From Elysia chlorotica (taxonomy: Eukaryota; Mollusca; Gastropoda; Plakobranchidae), in assembly GCA_003991915.1 (NCBI GenBank), contig RQTK01000022.1:447531-511530 (forward strand): a stretch of 64,000 bases of DNA. The letters are read 5' to 3'. Made by a program: the position numbers and the translations under genes. Positions 38,001 to 50,410 of this stretch are shown here, one piece after another (the first letter of the stretch is position 1; every line of letters starts with the position of its first letter). The notes beneath the pieces are model-generated. The model ran no database searches. It was not told where the DNA came from and saw only the letters and a list, made by a program, of their open reading frames with translations.

Positions 38001-41000
38001 ATGAGAGATCTACTGCAAAAGCATATATTTGTTGGATGTGTAAATGAGAGTCATGCATTGATTCAACATAGCACCCGGCTCTATTTGGCAAATACAACAA
38101 CACTCAGGTTTGTATTTTTTAGCCATAGGAAAATGTGCTGAAATCATGACTAGATGGTACAGCATGTATATTGATGCCTTATTTTTTCTAGGTTACAGAG
38201 ATATTTCAGTGTAAATTTATTTTCATGGTTATGGTGATCGTGTACTTTTATATTCTAAAATGCTTCAGCATGGTTAAAATTAACATACATGCTGCTATAT
38301 TAACTCAGTGTAAATTACAAAGCTACATATTTTTAATTTTTTTTTTTGTTCACTCTTTGCAGTAAAGAGTTGTTTTACCAGCTGCTTCTTCAAGAGTTTG
38401 GAAACTTTGGGGTCTTGAGATTATCGGTAAGATTATGTTTTCTTCTCATAAGCCTTTCTTAAAGATTATTTTAGAAGTTATTGTGGAAATATGTGAGATG
38501 TAAAAGTGAACACAATGTATGAAAAATCTTCCATCGATGCTAGAAAATTATTGGTTGCAATAATCTACTAGCCCTATGTTTAAAAAATATCTTTACAAAT
38601 TTTATAAATTTACTGAATAATTCTTATTGCTATTTACAATAGTTTATCTAGCATTGTAAGATCCTTATCACCAAAAGTACACATGTATGTAACTTCTCGT
38701 AAATTTGTTATCACTATATTATTTTTTTATACATTTTTATTCACTTAACACTTTTTGTACTATAAGTGATGTGTAAAAAGATAAAAAAAATTGTGTAACT
38801 GTTTTGTTATAATGTTTACACTAGGAACCAGCCCCTATCAAAGAACTTGTGATGCTTGCCTTAGACTCCTCTGCCTCAGGCTGGACTCCGGCAGATGGAC
38901 CAAAGGAAGACATGGCGGACTATGTGGTCACCTTTCTCTCCTCCAAGGCAGACATGTTGCAAGATTATTTCAGCCTTGAGATTGAGGTTAGTCATAGGGT
39001 TTAAAAACTGGCTAAGACAGGAGTCATTGTATCCCGCACTGTCTCTGTGTGGCAGTAGCAAGTTAAAGTTGTCTGATGTTACTCTTGGGACCCATCCACA
39101 ATATTGTTTATATTATGCTGATGTTGGACAGTAAGAGGAATAGGGCATAAGCCACCTGTATTATTTTTAACTTTGGAAACGGCAAATTTGAACAGGTAGA
39201 ATCATTTGTCCGTATCATTCATTATTTTTTCTAATACGTAGTCCTAGGTATGTACTCTATAATGTGTTACTGTTAGGTCTAGGTGGTCTCAGATCCTGAG
39301 CAATTGTACACAAAGAAAAAGCTGTGAGAAACAGAAACAACCTACATGTAACAGGAAAACCAATGAACTAATGGCAGCCTATTTCAAAGTTCATGGGTCA
39401 TGTTAATTTTATGTTTAAAAAGGTTAAAAGTTGGAATTTTCTGTAGTGTTTCCTCCCCATATCTATAGCAGGAGCTTGCTTACAGCCAGATTTTTCTTCT
39501 GGAATCAAAAGCCCCGCTGTAGACATGTTTTACTGTATTTTTCTACTTTGCATGCAGACAAGGAAAAAGGGAGATGAAATGTTTATTCAAGGCAAAAGCA
39601 GGCAGCTCTGTCTTTTCTAAAAAAATTAAGCACTGGTTTTCTCTAAAGCCATGTACTTGTTAAAAAAAATTGTATGTTGCAGTGCTTGCAGGAATCTATA
39701 GCTGCCCATGATAGTGGGCATTTTAAAAGGACTATTTGAGATTTTACAAATATTTGTACCATTGTTATATTAGCTACTGTTGCAGCTGCAGCTGAGCACA
39801 CAACTCGTGGAAACTGAGTGTCAACCAGCTAATGACTCAGCCCCCATAAATTTACCAGAAATCTTAGAAAACGAGTACAATTATGTAGCAAATTTTTGTC
39901 AATGATTTACATTCATCAGATTCAGGTCAACCAAACTGTCTAATGCCTTTCTTTCTTCCCAGGATGGAAACTTGTTGACCTTGCCTATGTTAATGGAAAA
40001 CTACATCCCACCTCTTGATGAGCTTCCCATGTATATTTTAAGACTTGCAACAGAGGTTTGTAGTTCAGATAGGTGCAGCTAATTATTTGGTGGTTGTTTT
40101 TGGAGTTATTGAAATTAAATTGTGCTCTTAGTCTGCAATAGATTCTTGTTCAAACAAATACCATCTAAAAATCTATATACTTTTCTCAATTTTCGTTTAA
40201 AAGGCAAATTTTTTTTTTTCTCTAACATGTGTATTTTCTTCTTTCACCAAAGGGCAGTATTGTCAACTTAATGTTTTTGTTGAACCAATATTTTTGCTTA
40301 ATTTTTGTTTCAGGTAAATTGGGAGACTGAAAAAGATTGTTTTTATACATTACTGCAAGAAACAGCAGATTTCTATGCCATGAAGAAATCTTTCTTGTCA
40401 TCGGATGATAATAAAAATAGTATGGTGAGTATCAGTCATTTTCCTTTTTGTTATGCCCAAAATTCAGAGCTGATATGAAGATCAGTGATGCCTTAATTGT
40501 CTTCAAACATGAGGACGAAAGAACATGAAATGTATTAGTAGAAATTGATTGTCAAAAACTGGGACATGTTTGTGCTATTACCCTTCTCTTATTTTGAAAA
40601 ATTATATAGGCTTGTGGCTTAATGTTTCATTGGCCAAAACAAAACAAACGAAATTTGATATGCATTTTGTTACAGTATGCTACATTTTGCCATTCATTTT
40701 GTTGATGGATGCAATTCTTTCTCATGTGGTATCAAAGGGCCAAAAAGGAGAAAAATATTGTTCTTTTTCCCTGTTATATATATATTTTTTAAAGTTGATA
40801 AATGTAATATAAGCCAATGGACATTTCAATTATGGCAAGGCTAGATTCGTAGTGAGGTCGTGGGGCCTGTCCACAATATAGCCTATACTGACATTCGTTG
40901 GACAGTAACAACACCCCCCCTGAAAAAAAAAAACTACAGCAAATTAATAAAAAAAAAAAATTAAAAAAAACTACAGCAGAACTAAAGACAAAACCAAGAC

Positions 41001-41632
41001 CAATGAAATGGCAGCCTATTTCAAGGGTCATGGGTCAGGTTAATTTTGTATTTATAAAGGGAAATGTAGTTGATTTGGTTTTACGTCCAACGTCAGCTTT
41101 ATATAGGCTTTATTGTGAATGGGTAACACATTGACAGGGCGACGGCTGGGATACCATGACTCATGGCTCAGCCGATCACATTAAGCCAATGTTCTACCAC
41201 AGGGCTACTGCACCCCCCCCCTTAGTGTTAAAATACAATTTTTCAGAAGTTTCTTTGGCATGACTATAGCAGGAGCTTGCTTACAGAGGGACTTTTCTTC
41301 TGGAACCAAAAATCACTCTGTAGTCATGGTTTATTGTATTTTAAAATACTACACTATATTCATTTCTTTGTTTAGGGAGATCAACTAGTTAAGAGCAAAC
41401 ACTGATATTTACAAGTGTACTAATGTCTCTTTCCCTCTGATTTTAGGAGACCGGAGGAGAAGAAGAAACTGGAAAACCCACCCAGGACCAAGACTGGAAG
41501 TGGACAATGGAGCATGTTATCTATCCAAGTATAAAACAGATGCTTCTGCCCCCATCAAAAACAGAGAATGATCGCAGTGTTATTCAGTTAGCAAATCTAC
41601 CAGATTTATACAAAGTTTTTGAGCGATGCTGA
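30017..41632 (+). CDS. MLH1: DNA mismatch repair protein Mlh1, complete, 19 exons
   Basis: MutL-homologue ATPase that pairs with PMS2-type partners in the nucleus and couples MutS mismatch recognition to strand incision. Exons: 30017-30132, 30355-30445, 30893-31065, 31419-31491, 32246-32337, 32711-32753, 33140-33228, 33555-33667, 34291-34384, 35396-35549, 36515-36572, 36960-37086, 37293-37423, 37999-38107, 38363-38426, 38825-38986, 39963-40055, 40314-40424, 41447-41632. They total 2079 bases, in frame, giving 692 aa (human 756). GHKL motifs are intact: [16 protein letters not shown] (63-69), [13 protein letters not shown] (GFRGEAL at 98-104), then [27 protein letters not shown] closes the N-terminal domain. 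The linker is short and polar, with [11 protein letters not shown]. The C-terminal dimerisation domain ends in the invariant FERC that completes the partner's endonuclease site. All introns are GT-AG. The ATG is the first in frame and matches family starts. Confidence 0.98.
34066..34118 (-). mobile_element. SINE tail fragment, family A, MLH1 intron 8
   Basis: cacatccaacatcagcacta and taggctatattgtgc match the family tail in reverse. Confidence 0.75.
34430..35026. repeat. Insertion in MLH1 intron 9 flanked by long direct repeats and (TTA)n tracts
   Basis: The segment gtaaatatttcataacacta, then atatcatactttt and a (TTA)n run (34451-34489), recurs at 34941-35024 as gtaaatatttcataaagcta with its own (TTA)n. 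About 450 bases lie between, including a GC-rich hairpin-like stretch (ggggggacgacgcccccc at 34819). The intervening DNA looks inserted or duplicated in. Confidence 0.7.
36262..36284. repeat. (GA)n microsatellite, MLH1 intron 10
   Basis: A short GA run in a purine-rich stretch. Confidence 0.85.
37555..37707 (+). mobile_element. tRNA-derived SINE, family A short form, MLH1 intron 13
   Basis: It has the clearest Pol III promoter in the window. The A box TGGTCCAGGGG (37568-37578) and B box GTTCGAATC (37612-37620) match the consensus. The head is joined directly to the tail (ccacaatatagcctatatag, gctgttggacgttaaacc). The middle domain seen at 10760-11012 is absent, so this is an internally deleted form. 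Confidence 0.9.
38995..39135 (+). mobile_element. SINE, family A, head-truncated, MLH1 intron 16
   Basis: It begins within ten bases of the exon 16 donor. The middle (ggctaagacaggagtcattg; gtgtggcagtagc) and tail (gctgatgttggacagtaaga) are present. Confidence 0.78.
39360..39545 (+). repeat. Interspersed repeat, intact copy, MLH1 intron 16
   Basis: It aligns with 41003-41345 through ggcagcctatttcaaagttc, agcaggagcttgcttacag and tttttcttctggaatcaaaa. The family is unidentified and has no reading frame. Confidence 0.75.
40838..40915 (+). mobile_element. SINE tail fragment, family A, MLH1 intron 18
   Basis: gtccacaatatagcctatac is followed by a shortened tail, cattcgttggacagtaac. Confidence 0.7.
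41003..41345 (+). repeat. Interspersed repeat split by a SINE, MLH1 intron 18
   Basis: Second copy of the repeat at 39360-39545. Its left part (41003-41064) and right part (41223-41345) are separated by the SINE at 41066-41222. Confidence 0.7.
41066..41222 (-). mobile_element. SINE, family A, nested in an older repeat
   Basis: gttttacgtccaacgtcagc, then gataccatgactcatggctc, then a degraded head ending in a C-run. Confidence 0.8.
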
Positions 41633-41670
41633 TCTTTTAAGAGTTTTATGTTCAAAATCATTTGTTTTCA

Positions 41671-41676
41671 AATAAA
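41671..41676 (+). promoter_or_regulatory. MLH1 polyadenylation signal
   Basis: AATAAA lies 39 bases after the MLH1 stop codon. It is the first canonical hexamer, implying a very short 3' untranslated region. Confidence 0.75.
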
Positions 41677-42034
41677 ATTGATATTATATGATGAAAAGGC
41701 TATGATTTAGTTATTTTTTACTTTCCAGTGTTTTTGAAAGTAGTAAAGTGTAAAGTTAGCATAGATTGGTTAAGTAATTTTACTCTTAAAATCCTGGCGG
41801 CATGGATGTTTATCATGTGTATCCTTTTGAATATCCTTTTTATAAAAAAAAATTAAAAATTATCAATATGACAAAAATCAACTCCTAGAATATTCTGTGG
41901 GATCTGTGTGATTTATTATCTGTACCACCAATTAATCTAAATAATTTTTAGTTTCTTCATATAATATTCTATGCCGATTTATTTATTCCAGCATTTAAAA
42001 ATTCTGAGTTTCACATGAAAAAAATGTAACAAGT

Positions 42035-42052
42035 CTTTATTCCTAAATAAAG
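42035..42052. promoter_or_regulatory. Bidirectional poly(A) signal motif between MLH1 and HAGH
   Basis: ctttattcctaaataaag holds AATAAA on both strands in a near-palindrome between the two convergent genes. It could serve as a shared 3'-end region. Function is inferred from position only. Confidence 0.4.
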
Positions 42053-42405
42053 CTCATAGGACAAAATGAAAGAGACTTTGATAACAATAACTTTTTTTCT
42101 CTGAATATTCAATCCCAAGCTGAGTACACCGATATGAAGTTGGTTTCTCTTGCTACAATTCCCTAGTGACCAAATATCTTACCAAGGAAAAAAACAGCTA
42201 CATGTATAAATGCCAAGAACTTTATTTGAATGTTCAAAGTGAAAAAGAGTTCAAATTTCATGGTGAGCTATATTTTGAAATCTTAAGAAAAACATACCTT
42301 TTTAAGGCCTATAAACATTCATTTCGAATAGCAGTCACAGAAGAATTATCATAGTTTGAATCGAAAGAAAATTCATAACAGAAGTAAAGCAAACAAGCTG
42401 AAACC

Positions 42406-42411
42406 TTTATT
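42406..42411 (-). promoter_or_regulatory. Candidate HAGH polyadenylation signal
   Basis: TTTATT on the plus strand is AATAAA on the minus strand, about 830 bases after the HAGH stop. Other hexamers nearby (for example near 42225 and 42036) are alternatives. Confidence 0.4.
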
Positions 42412-42419
42412 TGTATTGC

Positions 42420-43237
42420 ACACTATGCAACTGTCACTCAGAATCAGAACATGTGCTCAAAAGAAAATGTACAGTATTATGTAGTTGGATGCCTTTATTA
42501 TTCTCGGTGCACTACTAGGCAGCGATGGAACAACAAGACAGAAAGGAGAAAAGGGAAGGATCAAGATAAGAAACATGATACAGATAACAAAATCTTTAGG
42601 CAAAGACCAGAGCCTTTAATGAAATACATATTAAAACAAAAGCACTCACTTAGGTTTTGATTAATTTTAATAAGATAATTTATCACAAATCTTTTTCACA
42701 AAAATGGATAGTGACCATTAGTAATAATTGTATAAAAAAAAGCACACAAAAAAAAACATTTCTATGAAAATCCTGAGTAACAAAAATGCATATGAAAATG
42801 AAACAATTTCATCAGGTGATGTAATAAAATTTCAAAAGTAGTTAATAAGGCTTTAAAAAAAATAGCTAGAACTCTCATAATTATTTAACTTTTTAGTGAC
42901 GCTGATATCCCACCATATCTAGAGGGAAAAATAGCACACCCTCAAAAGTTTTGTTTTTGCATATTTTCTTTTTTAGTTTGTCAGGGTAGATTAAAAGTTG
43001 CGAGCATCAGATGTCACACTCACATATTCAATATTTTTTTTTCTTTATCACTTTTCCATTCAAAATAATATATATATTGTCTTAAACAACTTAAGATGTA
43101 TGTTCAAGAAAAACTAGTGACAACACACCATTCCAGATGTTTGTACATCTCTACCTCCTGAGCCCAAGACTTACTTTTAACAGTTGGGCAACAACATAAT
43201 AATAATAATAATGTAAGAGTAAGCATAGTTCAAACTC
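42420..43237 (-). other. Probable HAGH 3' untranslated region
   Basis: AT-rich sequence directly following the HAGH stop codon at 43238-43240, with no competing coding signal. Its true extent depends on which poly(A) signal is used. Confidence 0.45.
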
Positions 43238-46200
43238 TTATGAAGGTCTGAAAGCATCTTTTTCAGATCTCAGGACGCCCATTGCCTTGATAGGGTCCGA
43301 CTCGCCAGTGTGTTTTTGGATCGAAACCTCGCTGAAAAAAAAGTGAATACCATGAACCCCCAAACATAATATCTTTAATCCTGTTTTTTATGCTTAAAAA
43401 AGATAAAAATAAATTTCATTAAAGATGAAGGATTTATAATTTTATCTAAAATAACAAACTGTACACATATATAATAATTTAACTTTTGAGTGGTTTATAG
43501 AGCATGGAAAAAGTGCTATTGGGACTTTTACAAATATACCATAACAAACTAATTGCATTTAATTTTCACTATTCAAGATGACTTAACATATATATAATCA
43601 AGATGTATTTAAGATGTGATTTTAAATCTTTTGAAAATGTACTCTGATTATCATAGAGCTTGAGAGTTTTGTTCACAAGACATTCTATGATTGTGATAAT
43701 TAGAATTCATAAGTTTAGTCTGTTGATAAACCCACTGATAGCAAATGACAACATCAAATAAAAAATAATCAAAACATGTGACACATTTTGGACAATATAA
43801 ACAAAAATACCCATAAAATAATATGAAAGCAAGAAATTATCGCACTACTTCCCTTTCATCAAAGAACATAGTTCAATGTCTATGTCTAATAGGAAAGTCT
43901 TAAAAACTGTGAATTTTTTTGGTATCACCTTGCTTCTTTGAGTCCTTTAAATGCTATTAGGACAGTTGGTTTGCCTTTTTCAACAATAATTTAATTTACA
44001 GCATTTGATTTGTCTTACTATTTGCTCATTAACAGAATTTAAGTTGAAAAATACCTTTAATTTGAATTGCAATGGCTACTTATTAATTTTTTCATTGATT
44101 TGTATAGAGGTACAGAAATATATCTACTATATGGATTGCTCATGGCTGATAACAATAAGGTCTGTTCTAGTTCTTTGTGTTTACCCTGTAAAAGATATGT
44201 GACATGTTTTTTTCTAATTTTTTAAAATATTTTTAATATGTTATAATTTGGACATCTCTACTGAACTTACTTCACTCTCATGAATGGGTTGAAAGAAAGT
44301 TCATCCTTAATGGTGGAGGGAATTGTTGGCTCTCCTTTGCTTCGTTGTTTCTGAAGAAGGCAAGAACAGAATCATCATTTGAAACTACAGGTAATGCAAA
44401 CATCGGTATCTTTTAAAAGGCTACTGATGATTTTTAAAAAAGTAGAAAATTATAACTGAAGAGATTTTTTTTTAATAGCTGTTCTCTTTTTTTTTTTTAG
44501 GAACCATCCTGCATAAGTACCCCTTGAGAACTTAAAAGTGCGAATCAAGATTTTGAACAAGTGATTTTGTAACAATCTATATATAATTATATACAATTAT
44601 TTATTTTTGGATGGGCTTACAAATAGAGTTGAAGCTTACCTCAGCCAGCTCCAATCTTGACTTGACAGCTGGATTTTCTCCTTCAACCTTTTTTGCAAAT
44701 TTCAAATTTGTAACAGTGTATTCATGACCACAGTACACTTTCTGAAAAAGATAACAATAAAATTATAGAATAATTCTAGTCAGGCTCTGCAATGAAAAAT
44801 GTACAACTCATCATTTCACCTCACGTGACACTCACACTGTCAAAGGTGATGAATATCTATGCACTAAGGATGGCCTTTCCGGTCTGGATAATGATGCAAA
44901 GTATACCTCAGATGAAATCTGATCATTCTGTGATCTTGGGTTTTTATCTATCAATTTTCTTTGCCTATGAATTTAATGTAATGTTTTAAGTATTACTATA
45001 GTAAAGTTGTGAGGAGAAAAGAGTAAAAAATGTAACCTCCTCATCCATCTCAATCAGCTCTCAAATTGAACTCTCAAACTGGAACACAGCCAAAAAATCA
45101 AACAACACAAACCGAGTGTAACAAATAAGCTATCTGAAGGTACATATGTATGTTTTGTTTCCACCAAGACAATTACCATCATTCTGTACCCAACTTTACA
45201 TCAGTGTTTATGTATATGTAAATGAAGAAAAAAGTTTGATTCATACCGTCTCCCCAGGCAAAACACTCAGTGTGTCCACAAGAGCCTTGTACATCTGCAC
45301 AGGAGTGCCCTCAAAAAACCTTCCACAGCCTGCCACAAACAATGTATCACCTGCATCGATCAAATAATTTTGTGTTATAATCAGAAAGAAAAAGAGTCAT
45401 AGAAACAGGTTTGGGGAGGGAGTGTTTTTGTTACTAATCTTTCCAAAAGCATACCGTCCCAGGCAAATTCTATTCTTAATTTCAAGGTCTATGTCATCTG
45501 TTTGGGTGATTTTTTTACCCGAATAAAATATATTTATCATCAGCTTCAATGATGTTTTGCTTGACATTGAGTCTAGTGTAATATTGACAAGATCTCAGGT
45601 AGACAGGGTCACATTCTTTATCACAAACATACCTGTGAAGACTGCCGGTTCGGTATTGGAAGGACCAGTAACAAAATAACAGATGTGGCCAGAAGTGTGA
45701 CAGGGTGTGAAAAGACACTTTACATTCAAGCTTCCGATCTGCAATGAAACAGAAATGGATAAAAATGCATGAATTCATGATTTTGGAAAGGGAAGAAGGT
45801 AAGATGATGAAAATAAAAATAAAAAGACAGACATGTAATAATATAATTCTTTGACTCTAAATGAAATGTTTAAAGAAGGAATACAATTGTTTATTTAATT
45901 TTGTTCAAATGACAACAGGAAAAGGGTTTGAGGTGACTTAAACTTTTACTTTAAAAAATTTTTAAAAATAAAAACAAAACAAAAACAGTTATATGGGAAA
46001 TACAATACATTGCTGCATTCATTGTCAATGATAGATTTTGACGACATGTAAATTAAAAGGCAATTTACTTTTCCTGATCTCTTGAAAAATTGTAATATGA
46101 CCTGTGCCAGTAACTTGCTGCAAAGCAAAAATGGGGAAAAAAAGAACAATTACAAACTCTATGTGCTGCTGGCCCACAATATAGCCTATATAGTGCTGAT

Positions 46201-49200
46201 GTTGGACGTTAAAAGCAACTCAACACCTTAACAACTCACTTGAAGCTCATCACCATGGCCAACTTTTCGGGTGAGCGCTCCTATCCTTGAATCACCACCA
46301 ACAACTTCCTTTGGACCCACAGCTTGAATAAGTTTCTCATTTCCTCCAGCATGATCCCTAGGTGGATTAAAAAGTTTTTAGTAAGATTATAACTAATTCA
46401 TGTGTAAAATTAAGTGCATAAATGGCTAATGTTGAGGGGGGCAATACAGTTTATGGAAAGTTACATTTTTAAACAACACTGCAGGTAAATAAATGTCTAC
46501 GGTAACTGCATTGCTAAAACACCAACATCATCATGTGAAATAAGCCTCATTTTGGTAGGCTACCAGAAAAAAAGAGCTTCAGACAACTTTTTATTTAAGA
46601 GTTAAAAAAGATACGAGAAGATGTATCCATTACAAAAAATAAAGGTGTGAATACCATGACCAGCAGTCTGTTACAATAACAAGGTGTTTTTAGAAAATAA
46701 TTGAGATACATGAAAATACAAGGCTTGTTAGATGTTCAGACACTTATTTATATCACAAAGTAGACTACATTTTGTAACAACTTCTCTTATTCTGTACAAG
46801 TAATTTTTAAGTAGCACTAAAAGTAAAAAAAAAAGAAACTCAGTCCTACCAATGATGGTGCGTAGTCAGGACAGTCGTCAGTTCTACACCTTCTTCTTTG
46901 ATTGCTGCTTGCACCTACAAGAATATTATGTAATGAGAACCATGTGTTACTTTGAATATGAAATTTTGAACTTATTAGTAACACCTCATATTGATTAAGT
47001 ACATCACATGAAGAATGGGCCAAAAAAAAAATAATAGTTGCTAGATATCTTTAACAGTTCTCACTCAGTTTATCATAGGCTGTTATGTATTTGCTGACTT
47101 TACTTTTTAGATGTTTGTGGGCTAAGACTTGAAAATGGTATATATGCTTATAAAAGCTTCACCACCTCCATGGAAAAGGAGTAAATCCCTCTCTGACTAA
47201 TTTGTATGCCAAAAGTTTAATACTAAAAAAAAAAAAGCCTTTCAAAAGTTTACAAGGAAAAACATCAAAATCTGATTTTACCACAAATATATATATTCAG
47301 CATTGACAAGCTCTATGGTGATCTATGAAACGTCTTCTATATTTAAAACCTCTATAAAGATTTACTGAAATAGTGAGTTTGTGGCCAAAAAGTTTGACCA
47401 TTAGAAATATCATAAAATAATCCATGTTTTACACATACTTTGTCAGGTTCAACTGGGTCTACCACAGCACACTTCTTTGAGGCTTCATCTATGATGAGGT
47501 ACATGTAGTTGTCCTCGAGAGCAGGTAAAAGTTTAACTCTCATGTCTCTGTGTAGAGTCAACAACTGGGATGAATGACAGGCTTTGTAAGGTGTCAAATT
47601 TGGAGCTAAAAGAAAAGTATGGAGAGGTGTCACAAAAATGTTTCTTTATATTGTTGTGTTATACCTCAAAATATAAGTATTTTTCTATAATCATAGTTTT
47701 TATGTCCTAATGTTCTAAAAGATACAGAAAAAAATGTTGTAGCCTTTCTTTACCCCGCGGTGTTGTTAAGACCGCCCGAACGGCCACATGCCCAGTTTGG
47801 GACTGATACGGATGACTGGGTACGAATGATGGAGTGTGACAGTGCTGTTTACCAGATAAACTCATCCACTTAGTGTTGTGCTGATATGGGTGATACTTTT
47901 TATTATTTCTAATTATTTATAAGTTCATAGAACTTTATATTTCTGAAAAAAAAAGTTAATTTCACCCTTGTTTACTTTGGCTTTTCGATAAATATATGTA
48001 TTTAATTACTTTTCTATGTGTGTGTGTGTGTGTGTGGGGGGGGGGGGGGGAGGAGGAATCTAGTTTTTACTTTGTTTTGTGCAGGTGACCGTGGTCACAA
48101 TTAAACTATGGCTCTGGGTGTGATATTTTTCAGTTTGAATCATTTTTACATTGAACAACATTCCTCCTGTGTCTTCTGGCTGAAAGGGTCATGCTTTTAG
48201 AACCTCTCATTCCCAATTGAAAGTTCTACAATACAGCTATATGGAAATTAGAGAATCAATCCTTTGATCCCCTACTCCTGAATCCAAAGCACTGACACAG
48301 TAGATATCTGGTGCCTTATACTGCTAAAAACCTTCAAATTAATATTAAAGGGAGTGGAGAAGAAGAAGACCGATAACTATAAAGATTTGAACCCTGGACC
48401 TCGTTCTCCTCAGTCTCGAGCAGTGGCGACTGAGCTATCTTATCTTTACCGACCCAACGCTAATGAGTAAATTTAAGTAACTATCTAGATCCCACGGACT
48501 TCCACAAAAATATCACAAGAGATGGCTGTGTTTATTTTGGGACTTCTGCCAAGTACAATGCAGGCCCTGACGGACAGACCTAGATCATGAGGCGATAATA
48601 ATGTGTGTGTGTCCATCTGTCTTGGTGTCTTGGTGGGGCAGCATTTGACACATGTGTGGATAAGTCAAAGCATGGCTTTCTCAACACCATCATCACCTAC
48701 ATCAAAGGCCCATCCGTTTTGCTCCTTCCTCCGCCCTTTTCATCAGTTATAAAACCACAGCAATTTCGCCAAACTTTTAATTTTCATTGGTTGATATTAA
48801 GAGCCTACATACCCAATCACAAGTTTTTCGCATTCATAATGGAGAAAGGAGGAATAAGCATGGATAAGGCCTGTTGTGTGCGAAATCTGTAGTTCTCTCA
48901 CAGCGAAAGCACTGTGACTTAGGTGGCGCGTCCACCTTTATAATAGGTTTAATTAAGGGTCATACATCCATAGGCTTAGATAGAGAGGCCTACTTACTTA
49001 CCCCTTTGTTACGGAGGTATTTTCAATCGCCATGACAGGCCTTATTCGAAAATTGAATAGTGATTGATTAGTAAAATTTCAACATCACTGAATTCAGTTA
49101 TTTCTAATTTCTTTACATTCAGTGACTCTTTTACAATAAAAAACATGACCATCAATAGGAATGGCAAAATAGGCGGCTATGAGAACGTACAATGTACGTA

Positions 49201-49728
49201 GGCCAGGCATCTTGTCACGAAAATTAGACGTACCATGTACATTGTAAGAATCTAAGATATTTTAAAATGGAATTGTGAAATTATGAGTTCAAAAATTTCT
49301 ACCCCCATAAACACAAACACTGTAAACAATAAACCTTGTAATTCACAATAGTTTTTTTAAGTGTGGCAACCTTAATCAGCATGTGCATGATAAAAAAAAA
49401 TGATGATTAAAATTTTTAGTAATAAAAATATAATTTAAATTAAAAGCAGTGTGAAACCGGAGATGCCGGTAAAATAGTAAACAATAGCCTTAAATACATC
49501 TAGAGTCCCCACCTAGATCTAGGTCTAGATACACGTTGATTTCTATTAACCGTTCTAAGAACCGTAATGTTACTCTTTTACCTAGATATTTAAAGTTAAG
49601 ATTCAGATCTAGATCTAAATCTATATATAGCTCTACATTTTCTATATCGATTTTGTGGGCTTACCTGCTCTGAGCACACCGAGTAATGGTTTTAGACGAG
49701 AAACGATAGATCTTTTGCACACGTTCAT
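43238..49728 (-). CDS. HAGH: Hydroxyacylglutathione hydrolase (glyoxalase II), complete, nine exons
   Basis: Hydrolyses S-D-lactoylglutathione to D-lactate and glutathione, the second step of methylglyoxal detoxification. Exons in transcript order: 49665-49728, 47439-47605, 46850-46914, 46240-46357, 45633-45738, 45247-45350, 44640-44741, 44271-44350, 43238-43331. They total 900 bases, in frame, 299 aa (human 308). The metallo-beta-lactamase metal ligands are all present: HHHWDH (96-101, assembled across the exon 3/4 junction), [22 protein letters not shown] and CGHEYT. The C-terminal KGEPTIPST and RSEKDAF resemble the substrate-binding end of the family. Exon 1 encodes a basic presequence ([19 protein letters not shown]) suited to mitochondrial import. 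An internal Met43 (47541-47543) starts [16 protein letters not shown], matching the cytosolic start of the human enzyme. The gene is convergent with MLH1. Confidence 0.97.
46158..46228 (+). mobile_element. SINE tail fragment, family A, HAGH intron 4
   Basis: ggcccacaatatagcctata, then gtgctgatgttggacgttaa, ending about 10 bases from the exon 4 donor. Confidence 0.82.
48010..48056. repeat. (GT)n followed by poly-G, HAGH intron 1
   Basis: A GT run changes to a G-run of about 14 bases. Confidence 0.92.
48361..48448 (-). mobile_element. tRNA-like SINE head, third type, HAGH intron 1
   Basis: On the minus strand tagctcagtcg fits an A box and gggttcaaatc a B box, spaced as in a tRNA. A cloverleaf is not convincingly formed, and the downstream sequence has no clear tail. 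I read it as a tRNA-derived SINE or tRNA pseudogene rather than a working tRNA gene. Confidence 0.5.
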
Positions 49729-50031
49729 TGCAAAACTATTTCAGTGTTTTGTTTACACTATGCCTACACCAAGCAGTCCAGCACCGGTGCGTCCTTGACC
49801 CTTTATTTCTCAAGGCCTTGCCGACTTCGAACGAAAGGCTAGGTTCTGTATCTATTGCAGTGATAACAGATAACACAATGAGCAAATGAGAGGCTACCCT
49901 CATTTGATATGCCCAGAAACAATAATTGCATCGGTAACGGCAGATAAATGTTTTTGTTTAATATAAGCTACGTTACATGACTCAATTGAAGATAATAATA
50001 TAAATAATTAATAACTTTGTTCTAGTTCATG
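49233..50031 (-). promoter_or_regulatory. HAGH promoter/exon 1 region, copy A of a segmental duplication
   Basis: Contains HAGH exon 1 (49665-49728) and its upstream region. It aligns almost base for base with 51687-52515: shared accggagatgccggtaaaat, tgctctgagcacaccgagta and agcagtccagcaccggtgcg. It ends in the long GAT repeat. Confidence 0.9.
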
Positions 50032-50300
<269 letters not shown>

Positions 50301-50410
50301 ATTCTCAAAATCATTGGTGTAGTTTTGGTAACACTATCCTGTGTTTAGTAGGTCTTTTTTAAGCTTCCAAAGACAATTTCATGCAATGAGGTTTTTTTTT
50401 ATTAATCAGG

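Noticed and set aside
48361..48448. Possible minus-strand tRNA gene
   Set aside because: B box is imperfect (ends ATCT) and the acceptor stem is not convincing. Better explained as a tRNA-derived repeat.
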